Source: JAGIBJ01 sp032119595
GTDB taxonomy: Bacteria > Actinomycetota > Thermoleophilia > Solirubrobacterales > Solirubrobacteraceae
Length of the DNA: 64,000 nucleotides
NCBI GenBank assembly: GCA_032119595.1
Contig: JAUMBQ010000008.1
Location: forward strand, 310,001 to 374,000
Reading direction: 5' to 3'
The notes under the pieces were generated by a model. That model was not told the DNA's origin. It did not search any database and saw only the letters and a program-made list of their open reading frames with translations. Within the stretch, counting starts at the first letter, position 1, and every line of letters starts with the position of its first letter. This document shows positions 51,281 to 59,299 of the stretch, piece by piece. The translations under genes and the position numbers were made by a program.

Positions 51281-51333
51281 GCCGCGCGAGGCAAGCGGTG
51301 GCGGGGGTCGAGCCCGCCACCGCGCCGCGCGGC
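51281..51333. terminator. Two-part bidirectional hairpin between paralogue 4 and the hydratase gene
   Basis: Inner arms GCGGTGGCGGG and CCCGCCACCGC (51295-51323) close a 7-nt loop; outer arms GCCGCGCG (51281-51288) and CGCGCGGC (51326-51333) extend it. It sits between convergent stops. Confidence 0.75.
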
Positions 51334-51343
51334 TACAGCCGGT

Positions 51344-52378
51344 CTACCGCGGGATCAGCGCCCAGAGGTCGAGGTCGAGCAGCACGCCCGGGGCGTACTT
51401 GCCGTCCTCGCCCTTGAGCGTCATCGACTCGTCGCGGCCCTTGGTGGCCACGAGCCGCAGACGCAGCGCGCCAACGCCCGGCGCCGACGTCTCGACCTTG
51501 TCGAGCACCTCGCTCCACGCATAGATCGTGTCGCCCGCGAAGGCTGGCGAAGTGTGGGCGCCGCCGTTGATCGCGGCAATGATCTGGGCGTTTGCCAGGC
51601 CGTTGAAGGAGAGGGCGCGGGCCATCGAGATGATGTGGCCGCCGTAGACGAGCTGGTTGCCGTCCGGGCGAGCCTCGGTATTGAAGTGCACCTTGGCGGT
51701 GTTCTGCCAAAGGCGCGTCGCCTGCTGGTGCTCGGACGCGGTGAGCGTGACGCCATCGACATGGTCGATCTTCTCGCCGACCTCGTAGTCGCCCCACGCG
51801 TGCGGCTCGCCGGCAGCGGCGAAGTCGTAGCTCGTGAAGTCGAGCCCAGCCGGGATGATCAGGTCCTCCGGCGCGACGACCTTGGCGAGATCCGGGAGCA
51901 CGGTCTCCGGCGCCGGCAGCGACTGGTCGCGCTTGTGGACCATCACCCAGCGTGCCCAGTCGATGGCGACTTCGCCCCGCTGGTTCTTCGCGGTCGACCG
52001 CACGTACACGACGCCGTTCTTGCCGCTGGAGTTCTCCTTGAGGCCGATGACCTCGGAGGACGTCGCGAGCGTGTCGCCCGGGAGCACCGGCTGGTGGAAG
52101 CGCAGCTCGGCGTAGCCTAGGTTGGCGACGGCGTTGAGCGACACGTCCGGCACGGTCTTGCCGAACGCGACATGGAAGCCGATCAGCTCCTCGACCGGGT
52201 GCGGCGAGAGGCCCGAAGCCGCAGCGAAGACGGCCGACGACGGCACCGCGAAGCGCGTCGGGTAGAGCGAGCCATACACGGCGCGGTCGCCCTCGGTGAT
52301 CGTGCGCGGCGTCGCGTGCTCGATCACCTGGCCGACGGTGAAGTCCTCGAAGAAGTTGCCCGGGTTGGTCTTGGTCAT
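51344..52378 (-). CDS. mch: Mesaconyl-CoA (2-methylfumaryl-CoA) hydratase
   Basis: A 344-aa protein with two MaoC-type hot-dog domains. Its opening TKTNPGNFFEDFTVGQVIEH and the blocks HATPRTITEGD, FGKTVPDVSLNAVANLGYA, WARWVMVHKRD, GEKIDHVDGVTLTASEHQQA, LVYGGHIISMARALSFNGLA and SPAFAGDTIYAWSE closely follow the Rhodobacter/Haloarcula Mch pattern. That enzyme converts mesaconyl-CoA to beta-methylmalyl-CoA in the ethylmalonyl-CoA or methylaspartate pathways. No other pathway gene is adjacent. It starts at the ATG at 52378; upstream open sequence is not conserved. It lies 271 bp downstream of sufS on the same strand. Confidence 0.87.
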   Translation of the reverse strand: MTKTNPGNFFEDFTVGQVIEHATPRTITEGDRAVYGSLYPTRFAVPSSAVFAAASGLSPHPVEELIGFHVAFGKTVPDVSLNAVANLGYAELRFHQPVLPGDTLATSSEVIGLKENSSGKNGVVYVRSTAKNQRGEVAIDWARWVMVHKRDQSLPAPETVLPDLAKVVAPEDLIIPAGLDFTSYDFAAAGEPHAWGDYEVGEKIDHVDGVTLTASEHQQATRLWQNTAKVHFNTEARPDGNQLVYGGHIISMARALSFNGLANAQIIAAINGGAHTSPAFAGDTIYAWSEVLDKVETSAPGVGALRLRLVATKGRDESMTLKGEDGKYAPGVLLDLDLWALIPR

Positions 52379-52609
52379 GCGCGTCCTGGATCGGGTGGAG
52401 CGCGCACCATGATGCCGATGTCCCGCCGGGCGTGACACGCCCCGGCGCGACGCACCGTAAATCAGACTCGGATTCGACCCGTGCGGGGCGGGGTAATTCT
52501 CGGTCTCATTTCCGGTGCAAGGCGGTGACCGCATCCGCCCGGCCCGTCGGACGCGGAGACCTGCAACGCACCGCGCGACCCGCTGAGCGCGCGCGAGCTC
52601 GTCGAAGGG

Positions 52610-52655
52610 ACGCGGGACTAACGGGACACGGGACTAACGGCACGCGGGACTAGGC
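52610..52655. repeat. Three tandem ~16-bp units at the sufS 3' end
   Basis: ACGCGGGACTAACGGG, ACACGGGACTAACGGC and ACGCGGGACTAGGC follow one another. The third contains the sufS stop codon (CTA on the plus strand), so the tail of sufS has been duplicated twice downstream, each copy carrying a TAG-like triplet. Confidence 0.7.
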
Positions 52656-53927
52656 GAAGATGCGCTCGACCTCGGCCAGCGCATCGACGAGCGCGTCGAT
52701 GTCGGCCTTGGTCGTGTGCACGCCGAACGACGCGCGGGTGGTTGCCGGGCAGCCGAGGGCGCGGGCGAGCGGCTCGGCGCAGTGCTGGCCGGCGCGGACG
52801 CAAACGCCCTTGCGCGCGAGGATCTCGGAGACGTCGTGCGGGTGGGCGTAGTCGAGCGTGAAGGCGATGAGCGGACCGCGATCAGCCGCGTTTACTGGGC
52901 CGTAGATCGTCAGGCCTTCAACCCGTGACAACCGATCGAGTGCGTATTCGGTGATCTCGATGCCGTGCTGGCGCACATGCTCGAGGCCCAAGCCACCCAG
53001 CCAGTCGATCGCCACGCCAAGGCCCGCGGCCTCGATGATCGGCGGCGTTCCGGCCTCAAACTTCGACGGGACGGGCGCCCACGTCGTCTTCTCCTTCGTG
53101 ACGACCGAGATCATGTCGCCGCCCACGAGGAACGGCGGCATCGCGTCGAGGATCTCGCGCTTGCCGTGCAGGACGCCGATCCCGGACGGGCCGTAGAGCT
53201 TGTGACCGGTCCAGCCATAAAAGTCAGCGCCGATCGCGGCGAGATCGACCGGCAGGTGCGGGACCGCCTGCGCTCCATCGATGCAGACAAGGGCCCCAGC
53301 GGCGTGGGCAGCCGCCGTGATCTCGGCGACCGGCAGGATCGTGCCGAGCACGTTGGATACGTGCGCGCAGGCGACGAGCTTCACGCGGCCGCCCGCCAGC
53401 GCCTCATGCATTGGCGCGAGATCAACCTGGCCGTCCGGCAGGACCGGCAGCCAGACCAGCTCGGCACCGGTCTTCTCGGCAACCATCTGCCACGGCACGA
53501 GGTTGGCGTGGTGCTCGAGTTCGGTGAGCACGATCTGATCGCCCGCGGTGAGATTCGACTCGCCCCAGCTCCGCGCGATCAGATTGAACGCCTCGGTCAC
53601 GTTCTTGGTGAAGATCGTCGTTTTCGGATCGCCGTTCACGAGCGCGGCGGCGCGGCGGCGCGCGCCCTCGTAAGCGGCGTCGGCATCCTGCGCGAGGCCG
53701 TAGACCCCGCGATGAATGTTCGCGTAGTGATGCGCGGCGAAGTCGCGCATGTGATCGAGGACCACGGCCGGCTTCTGGGCGCTGGCCCCCGAGTCGAGGT
53801 AGATCACCTGCGACCCGTGCTCATCGGTGAGCACGGGGAACTGCGCGCGGACCGCCTCCACGTCGAACCCGCCGAGCCCCGGAGCCGGGGTGGCGGTCTG
53901 CGTGGGCGTGGCGGCCGCGCGATCCAT
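52650..53927 (-). CDS. sufS: Cysteine desulfurase SufS
   Basis: A 425-aa PLP enzyme of the group II NifS class that frees sulfur from cysteine. Key features are YLDSGASAQKP, the aspartate in CIDGAQAVPHLPVD, the PLP lysine in GWTGHKLYGPSGIG, and the active Cys in VRAGQHCAEPLAR within the SufS-type RxGxHCA context. The C-terminal block TTRASFGVHTTKADIDALV is typical. The ATG lies two bases after the sufC stop, so it is translated with sufC. Partner SufU is ~4 kb downstream, separated by other genes. Confidence 0.95.
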   Translation of the reverse strand: MDRAAATPTQTATPAPGLGGFDVEAVRAQFPVLTDEHGSQVIYLDSGASAQKPAVVLDHMRDFAAHHYANIHRGVYGLAQDADAAYEGARRRAAALVNGDPKTTIFTKNVTEAFNLIARSWGESNLTAGDQIVLTELEHHANLVPWQMVAEKTGAELVWLPVLPDGQVDLAPMHEALAGGRVKLVACAHVSNVLGTILPVAEITAAAHAAGALVCIDGAQAVPHLPVDLAAIGADFYGWTGHKLYGPSGIGVLHGKREILDAMPPFLVGGDMISVVTKEKTTWAPVPSKFEAGTPPIIEAAGLGVAIDWLGGLGLEHVRQHGIEITEYALDRLSRVEGLTIYGPVNAADRGPLIAFTLDYAHPHDVSEILARKGVCVRAGQHCAEPLARALGCPATTRASFGVHTTKADIDALVDALAEVERIFA

Positions 53928-53929
53928 GA

Positions 53930-54703
53930 CTACTTGGAGGCGGCTGCGGCGAGGTCGGCGCGGATCGACTCGTAGCCGGTGTTCTCGATCTGCTCGACGA
54001 GTTCGGGGCCGCCCTCGCGGACGATGCGGCCGTCCATCAGGATCGACGTGCGATCGGGCTTCACCTGATGCAAGATCCGCTGGTAGTGCGTGATGATCAG
54101 GACGCCGGTGCCGTTGGCCTTGGCGACCTCGTTCACGCCGTGCGCCACGACGTTGAGCGCATCGACGTCAAGGCCGGAGTCGGTCTCGTCGAGGATCGCG
54201 ATCTTCGGCTTCTGCAGCGCGAGCTGGAGCACCTCAAGGCGCTTCTTCTCACCGCCGGAAAAGCCGTCGTTGAGGTACCGCTTGGCGAAGTCGCGTGGGA
54301 TGTTGACGAGTTCCATCGCCTCCTCGACCGTCTTGCGGAACTCCTTCAGCGAGACCTCGGCCTCACCACGGGCGGTGCGGTGCGCGTTCATCACGGTACG
54401 CAGGTACTTCGTGATCGTGACGCCGGGAATGGCGACCGGGTACTGGAAGGCCATGAAGAGGCCGAGGCGCGAACGCTCGTCGGGAGCGGCCTCGGTGATG
54501 TCCTCGCCGTCGAGCAGGACCTGTCCTTCGCTGACCTCGAGCGAGGGGTGCCCCATGATCGCGTTGGCGAGCGTCGACTTGCCGGCGCCGTTGGGGCCCA
54601 TGAGGGCATGGACCTCGCCAGCGTTCACGACGAGATCGAGACCCTTCAGGATCTCCTTCTCGTCAGCGCGGGCGTGCAGGTTCTTGATCTCGAGCTTGGC
54701 CAT
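53930..54703 (-). CDS. sufC: Fe-S assembly ATPase SufC
   Basis: A 257-aa ABC-type soluble ATPase that drives conformational change in SufB-SufD. Walker A GPNGAGKST, the family motif MGHPSLEVSEGQVLLDGEDI, signature FSGGEKKRLEVLQLAL, Walker B AILDETDSGLD and the switch region IITHYQRIL are all intact. SufC usually has this SGGEKKR signature. A weak ribosome site precedes the ATG. It lies 74 bp after the rrf2 gene and is followed by sufS with a two-base gap. Confidence 0.95.
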   Translation of the reverse strand: MAKLEIKNLHARADEKEILKGLDLVVNAGEVHALMGPNGAGKSTLANAIMGHPSLEVSEGQVLLDGEDITEAAPDERSRLGLFMAFQYPVAIPGVTITKYLRTVMNAHRTARGEAEVSLKEFRKTVEEAMELVNIPRDFAKRYLNDGFSGGEKKRLEVLQLALQKPKIAILDETDSGLDVDALNVVAHGVNEVAKANGTGVLIITHYQRILHQVKPDRTSILMDGRIVREGGPELVEQIENTGYESIRADLAAAASK

Positions 54704-54777
54704 GGAATTCGGGTGGACTTCTTCTGTAGGGGTCGGCCGGACGGCCGCGGTGCTGCCGCGGCCCCGGCAACGTAGGG

Positions 54778-55284
54778 CTATGCCGTGACGACGGGGAGCT
54801 CGTCGCCCACGGGGCGGCGAACTTCAAGCGCACCGACGCCGCCGCGCTCGAACGCGATGAGGTCGGCCAGCGTGGTCTGCTGCAGGGCCCGGACGACGCC
54901 ACCGTGAACGCGAGTCCACAGGAGCTTCGTGCCGCACGGGCCGGTGTCGTCGACCGCGTGATGTGAGCAGACCACCTTGTGGGCGTCTGTCGCGCTGTCG
55001 TCGATGAAACAAGACATTGGGGCGATCGGGCCGTCGAGCGCCTCGATCACCTCATCCATACGAATCTCGCTCGGCTCCCGCGTGAGCAGGTAGCCGCCGC
55101 GGGCTCCGCGCGTGCTTTCCACGAACCCGGCCTTGCGCAGCAACGCAACGATGCGCTCCAGGTAGGCCAGTGGCAGGTGCTCGCGCTCGGCGATCGCCTT
55201 GAGCGCAACGGGGTCGCCGCCCTGCGCCTGACCGAGGTCGACGAGCAGGCGCACGCCGTACTCGGCTTTGGTCGTGAAGATCAT
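54778..55284 (-). CDS. Rrf2-family Fe-S regulator of the suf genes (SufR/IscR-like)
   Basis: The protein has 168 aa. The Rrf2 winged helix is MIFTTKAEYGVRLLVDLGQA, then LPLAYLERIVALLRKAGFVE and TRGARGGYLLTREPSEI. Three cysteines suitable for cluster binding lie in MSCFIDDSATD, VVCSHHAV and TGPCGTKLLW, with spacing wider (C-x14-C-x10-C) than in E. coli IscR. First gene of the rrf2-sufC-sufS transcript, so it likely senses cluster status and represses these genes; this is inference. A repeated CTYAAGAG sequence just upstream may be its operator. Confidence 0.88.
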   Translation of the reverse strand: MIFTTKAEYGVRLLVDLGQAQGGDPVALKAIAEREHLPLAYLERIVALLRKAGFVESTRGARGGYLLTREPSEIRMDEVIEALDGPIAPMSCFIDDSATDAHKVVCSHHAVDDTGPCGTKLLWTRVHGGVVRALQQTTLADLIAFERGGVGALEVRRPVGDELPVVTA

Positions 55285-55289
55285 CGCTT

Positions 55290-55312
55290 CTTAAGAGTAG
55301 CCACCTCAAGAG
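55290..55312. promoter_or_regulatory. Possible Rrf2 operator upstream of rrf2-sufC-sufS
   Basis: CTTAAGAG (55290-55297) and CTCAAGAG (55305-55312) are direct repeats with a 15-bp period. The first includes the palindrome TCTTAAGA (55289-55296). They sit 5 and 20 bp upstream of the rrf2 ATG in the 124-bp gap to the divergent phoD. Binding is inferred. Confidence 0.35.
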
Positions 55313-55408
55313 CGGGAAGCCGACCTCAGCGATCGGATTTGCTCACACATCCGTGGACGTTCCGTGAACCGCTGGTGATGGAGGTTGACTTCTGTGACGA
55401 AGGTCCGC

Positions 55409-57169
55409 ATGTTGAGGCCTTCGTCCAGCCTCTGGAGCCCCTCCGTTCCCATGCCCCGGCCCACCCCGTCCAGCGCCATCAACCGCCGCACGTTCGTCCG
55501 CCATTCCGTCGTCGGCGCCGCCGGCCTCTGGGTCGTATCCGACCCGCTGCTCTCTCGCGCGCTCGCCGCTGTCCCCGGCGCCACCGACGTCACGTTCGCG
55601 CAGGGCGTCGCTTCCGGCCAGGTCGACCAGGGCGCCGCGACCCTGTGGACGCAGCTCTCTGGCCTCGATCGACCGACGCGCCTCACCGTCGAGCTGGCGA
55701 CGGACCCCGGATTCGGCAACGTCGTCGCCCGCACCGAGGCCCTTGCCGACCCGGCCTCCGGCGGCACGGCTCGCGTTCGCATCGGCGGCAGCGCGCTCTC
55801 CGCCGGCGAGCGGTACTGGTACCGGTTCGAGACCGCCGACGGCGAGAGTTCCCCGGTCGGACGCCTGCGCCTGGCGCCGCCGCCAGACTCGAAGGAGCCG
55901 ATCCGCGTCGCGTTCTTCGCCTGCCAGGACTTCCTCGTCGGCAACTACGCCGCCCACCGCGATCTCGCCACCCAGGACGTTGACCTCGTGGTGTGCCTCG
56001 GCGACTACATCTACGAGAAGGCCTTCTTCCAAGGCGCCGTGCGAAGCGTGCCGGTCACGCCGGACGGGAGCGTGCGCACCTTCGACGAGTACCGCGCGCA
56101 ATACGCCACCTACCACTCCGACGAGCACCTGCGGGCCGTGCGGGCATCGGCGCCAATGGTGTCGATCTGGGACGACCATGAGGTCGAGGACAACTACGCC
56201 GCAGGCCTCCCAGGGGGCCAGAGCAAAGGCGCCGGTGCGCGGCCGATCCCCTTTGCCGAACGCCGCGCCAACGGCTACCGCGCGTTCTTCGAGGCGATGC
56301 CGGTGGTGCGCGACCCGACGGACCCCGACCGGACCTCCGGCGCGACGCGCTTCGGCCAAGTCGACCTCCTCGCGCTCGACACCCGCCGCTTCCGCACGAA
56401 CCAGCCGTGCAATCCCAGCGACAGCTTCCTCAGCCTGTGCACGAGTTCGGCGCCCACGCGCGCGCAATCCGCGACCCTGCTCGGCCCACCCCAGCGCGAC
56501 TGGCTGATCGACCGTTTGCGCGGATCGACGGCCCCGTGGAAGCTGATCGCCAACCAGGTGATGGCGATGTCGCTGGACCTGCTCCCGGGCGTACCGCTGA
56601 ACACCGACGCGTGGGACGGCTACGCCTATGAGCGCTCACTGATCTGCGATGCCATCGCCAAGCATGGCGTGAAGGACGTCGCCTTCTTCACCGGCGACAT
56701 CCACACGTTCTTCGCCGGCTCCGTCACGCGGACTGGCCGGCAAAGCTCACTCTGGATCGACGGCCTGAAGCGCGGGCAGCCCGTGGCGACGGAACTCGTC
56801 GTCGGATCGGTCACATCCCAGGGCATCGCTGACCGATTCGCGACCACCGAAGCGCAGCGCAATGCCGCTGCCAAGGTCCTGGACCCGATCATCCGCGGCG
56901 CGAACAAGCACCTGCGGTACAGCAACTCGGCGTACAAGGGCTACGGCATCGCCGAGGCCACCAGCGACGAGCTGCGCGTCGAATACCGGGGCGTGCGGGA
57001 CCCGCGACGCGCCGACTCCGCCGTGTTCTCGCTGGCGAAGTTCGTCGTGCCACGTGGCGACCCGAACGTCCGCCGCGTGGCGACCGGTGCGGTCGCACCG
57101 GCGCAGGGCCGCGGTCCGTCCGTCGAGCAGGCCACCCAGGCGCTGCGGGAATTCACGGCGTCCCACTGA
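55409..57169 (+). CDS. phoD: Tat-exported PhoD-family alkaline phosphatase/phosphodiesterase
   Basis: The protein has 586 aa. The twin-arginine signal is INRRTFVRHSVVGAAG, with cleavage after ALA. An N-terminal Ig-like PhoD_N domain (about 55-160) precedes the metallophosphatase core. That core has CLGDYIYE, SIWDDHEVEDNYA and FFTGDIHTFF as Fe/Ca ligands, plus LLALDTRRFR and KLIANQVMAM. It releases phosphate from mono- and diesters outside the membrane. I chose the ATG at 55409 because GAAGG lies five bases upstream; TTG at 55385 and ATG at 55451 are alternatives. It probably responds to phosphate starvation, though no PHO box is evident. Confidence 0.92.
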   Translation: MLRPSSSLWSPSVPMPRPTPSSAINRRTFVRHSVVGAAGLWVVSDPLLSRALAAVPGATDVTFAQGVASGQVDQGAATLWTQLSGLDRPTRLTVELATDPGFGNVVARTEALADPASGGTARVRIGGSALSAGERYWYRFETADGESSPVGRLRLAPPPDSKEPIRVAFFACQDFLVGNYAAHRDLATQDVDLVVCLGDYIYEKAFFQGAVRSVPVTPDGSVRTFDEYRAQYATYHSDEHLRAVRASAPMVSIWDDHEVEDNYAAGLPGGQSKGAGARPIPFAERRANGYRAFFEAMPVVRDPTDPDRTSGATRFGQVDLLALDTRRFRTNQPCNPSDSFLSLCTSSAPTRAQSATLLGPPQRDWLIDRLRGSTAPWKLIANQVMAMSLDLLPGVPLNTDAWDGYAYERSLICDAIAKHGVKDVAFFTGDIHTFFAGSVTRTGRQSSLWIDGLKRGQPVATELVVGSVTSQGIADRFATTEAQRNAAAKVLDPIIRGANKHLRYSNSAYKGYGIAEATSDELRVEYRGVRDPRRADSAVFSLAKFVVPRGDPNVRRVATGAVAPAQGRGPSVEQATQALREFTASH

Positions 57170-57177
57170 AACGCGAA

Positions 57178-57204
57178 GACTAAGCCTCTGGTCGAGGCTT
57201 AGTC
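57178..57204. terminator. Bidirectional terminator between phoD and lapA
   Basis: GACTAAGCCTC and GAGGCTTAGTC form a perfect 11-bp stem with a 5-nt loop, nine bases after the phoD stop and 18 bases from the convergent lapA stop. Confidence 0.8.
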
Positions 57205-57221
57205 ACCGCGTGAGAGAACGG

Positions 57222-57551
57222 TCAGTCGCTTCCGCGGCTGGACAACTTCGCGATGATCCACCCGAGGACCAGCCCGGCGACGAGCGCGATGCCGATTACC
57301 AGGATCAGCGGCGCGAAGACGGGATCCCCGAAGATCCAACGGACCTTGACGTCCTGGCTGTTGGAGATCGCGAAGGCGGCGATCAGCGCGCCGATCACGA
57401 CGAGCAGCACCTGCTTGACGCTGCGGGCCGTGCGCTTGACGCGACCGGGGCCCTCATGCAGCGGCGGCGTTGCCGGCGCGCCGGGCGTCGTGCTCGGCCC
57501 GGACCCCTTGGGGTCGACCTGAACGGACTGCGGAGGCTGCTGATTGCTCAT
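57222..57551 (-). CDS. LapA-domain small integral membrane protein
   Basis: The protein has 109 aa. A Pro/Ser/Gly N-terminus (1-40) is followed by two TM helices, VLLVVIGALIAAFAISNSQ and FAPLILVIGIALVAGLVLGW, around the characteristic NSQDVKVRWIFG loop, and a short basic tail. This is the lipopolysaccharide-assembly-domain (LapA_dom, DUF1049) arrangement. In actinobacteria its function is unknown. Two tandem RNA-like repeats lie 74-201 bp upstream of its start. Confidence 0.85.
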   Translation of the reverse strand: MSNQQPPQSVQVDPKGSGPSTTPGAPATPPLHEGPGRVKRTARSVKQVLLVVIGALIAAFAISNSQDVKVRWIFGDPVFAPLILVIGIALVAGLVLGWIIAKLSSRGSD

Positions 57552-57624
57552 CGACGATGACGCTACCGCCTGGGGGCCTTATCGGCGCAGGAAGCCCGGG
57601 CACCTTCCGTCGAGGACCGGTCGA

Positions 57625-57681
57625 GCCAAGACTGGGTTGTTTTCGGCCGGCATGACCAGCCCAAACCAACCCAACTTCGTC
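57625..57681 (-). repeat. 57-bp structured repeat, copy 1
   Basis: It begins GCCAAGACTGGGTTGTTTTC on the plus strand and ends AACCCAACTTCGTC. Arms TGGGTTG (57633-57639) and CAACCCA (57667-57673) enclose GGCCGG (57645-57650) and CCAGCC (57656-57661), making a two-stem fold. On the minus-strand RNA the inner stem closes through one G-U pair. It is 95% identical to copy 2, 71 bp away. Confidence 0.8.
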
Positions 57682-57695
57682 TCCGAGCGAATTCG

Positions 57696-57752
57696 GCCAA
57701 GACTGGGTTGTTTTCGGCTGGCATGACCAGCCCAATCCAACCCAACTTCGTC
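57696..57752 (-). repeat. 57-bp structured repeat, copy 2
   Basis: It differs from copy 1 at only two positions. Outer arms are TGGGTTG (57704-57710) and CAACCCA (57738-57744), inner arms GGCTGG (57716-57721) and CCAGCC (57727-57732), with perfect pairing. One difference falls in the inner stem and keeps pairing in minus-strand RNA, while the other falls in an unpaired bulge. It lies 24 bp after the RNase-II-type gene stop and upstream of lapA on the same strand. Confidence 0.8.
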
Positions 57753-57776
57753 ACGGGCACAGCGAAGGCGAGCTGC

Positions 57777-59261
57777 TCAGGTCGCCACTGGCCTAGCCTC
57801 GGCGGTGAACCGCACGCGCCGCTGCACCGGACTCGCCTCCGTGAGGGTCACGGCCGCCTGGGTGCCGGCGACGAGTTCGGGCCCCTCGGCACGCGCGCGG
57901 ATCGGCGGCGAGACGATGCGAATGTCGGCGACGCCCTTGGAGACCTCGATGACCGCCGCGTCGAACACCTCCCCCACGCGCGCCTCGAGCACGATCGCCT
58001 CGGCGAGATCGAGGATCGCGCGGGTAACGGCTCCCGAGCGCCGTCCGCTGGCGGTGAGGACCTCAGGCATAGCCGGCAGTGCGGCCGTGACCCAGGCCGG
58101 CGGCGAAACCCCGGCGACTGCCGCAAGCACCGCCTCCGTCGCGAACCGGTCGCCCAGGCGACGCAGCGGCGCCGTGACATGCGCGTACGGCGCAGCAACG
58201 GCAGCATGAAGGGCCTCCTCGCCGTCCGGGGTTTGACCCATGAGCGGCAGGTACCCAGCGCCGCGCAGCAGGCTCCGCGCCTGATCGATGAGCGCGAGAT
58301 GGGAGGCATCGCCAGAATCCAGGCTCGCAAGTCGCTCGGCCAAGGGCTCGCCGGCCGGCCACTCGACCCCCAACGCCGCCGCAGCGAGGCGCAACCGCGG
58401 CTGCGCTTCGGGCGGCGCCGGCGGCAACGTGCGGAGCAGGCCGCTGCGCCCCTTAAGCATGAGGGCCGCTGCGGCGCGGCCCGTCGTCAACGAGAGCTGC
58501 GCGTTCCAGTCCTCGACCGCGCGGCGTGGCAACCAGCTCAGCGTCCACCCCGTCGCGGCGTCACCGACGAGTTCTTGGGCCGGCTCGGGCAGTTCAATCG
58601 CGCCGCGCCGCCGCGCCGCCGCGATCAGCCGAGGGCCGAGCTCCGCCAAAGCGACGAGCTGCGGATGAGCTGTCGACGCTGCGAGCGCCGCTTCGGCCCC
58701 GGCGTAGTCGAGCTGCTCACGAGACCGAACGGTCGCCCTCTCCAGCCGCGTGTCGACGAGTTCCCCATCGGCATCGATGGTCAAGGTCCAGAGGACGGCC
58801 AGGCGATCGACGCCAGGCAGCAAGCTGGCCGCCCCCTCGGAGAGTTCCGGCGGGTGCAACGGAACGCGACGGTCCGGGAGGTAGATCGTCTCCCCACGCA
58901 AGAGCGACTCGCGCGCAATCGGGCCATCGGGGTCGATGTGGGCGGCGACGTCGGCGATCGCGTAGTGGAGCGTGTGCCCAGCGCCATCGACCGTGATGCA
59001 GAAGGCCTGGTCCAGATCGCGACTTCCGAGCGGGTCGAGCGTGACGAACTCGAGGTCGGTCCGGTCTACTCTCCCCGCGCCGCCAGCCGTGAGCCAGCGG
59101 GCCGCATCCGGATGACCGAGCTGGCCATGTGCCGACGCTGCGGCGATCACGTCCGCGGGGAATGGGCCCGGAACGTGGAGCTCGGAGCGAATGGCCTCGA
59201 GCCCGGTCTCCAGTGCCGCGTCCGACAGCCGGTCGGGGACGACGATGCGAGGGCTGGCCAT
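57777..59261 (-). CDS. RNase II/R-type (RNB domain) protein
   Basis: A 494-aa exoribonuclease-like protein made mainly of the RNB catalytic domain (about 60-400); the N-terminal cold-shock domains of RNase II/R are largely absent, and the C-terminal ~70 residues may be a reduced S1-like barrel. The metal-site motif reads DPLGSRDLDQAF, where E. coli RNase II has D-x5-D-x-D-D: the last Asp is Gln. Other blocks are YAIADVAAHID, YLPDRRVPLHPPELSEGAAS and YAHVTAPLRRLGDRF (RNA 3'-end binding). Likely a compact 3'-5' RNase, with activity uncertain because of the substitution. Confidence 0.85.
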   Translation of the reverse strand: MASPRIVVPDRLSDAALETGLEAIRSELHVPGPFPADVIAAASAHGQLGHPDAARWLTAGGAGRVDRTDLEFVTLDPLGSRDLDQAFCITVDGAGHTLHYAIADVAAHIDPDGPIARESLLRGETIYLPDRRVPLHPPELSEGAASLLPGVDRLAVLWTLTIDADGELVDTRLERATVRSREQLDYAGAEAALAASTAHPQLVALAELGPRLIAAARRRGAIELPEPAQELVGDAATGWTLSWLPRRAVEDWNAQLSLTTGRAAAALMLKGRSGLLRTLPPAPPEAQPRLRLAAAALGVEWPAGEPLAERLASLDSGDASHLALIDQARSLLRGAGYLPLMGQTPDGEEALHAAVAAPYAHVTAPLRRLGDRFATEAVLAAVAGVSPPAWVTAALPAMPEVLTASGRRSGAVTRAILDLAEAIVLEARVGEVFDAAVIEVSKGVADIRIVSPPIRARAEGPELVAGTQAAVTLTEASPVQRRVRFTAEARPVAT

Positions 59262-59299
59262 GGCGACGACGGTACCGCCCCGTGACCGCCGTGGCCGCC

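Noticed and set aside
57625..57752. CRISPR array
   Set aside because: Only two units with a 14-bp spacer and no cas genes. The spacing and unit length do not fit.
57454..57760. Short minus-strand reading frames over the tandem repeats (repeating a GWSC-like peptide)
   Set aside because: The frames arise only from the repeat, have no ribosome site and carry no conserved domain. An RNA element explains the pattern better.
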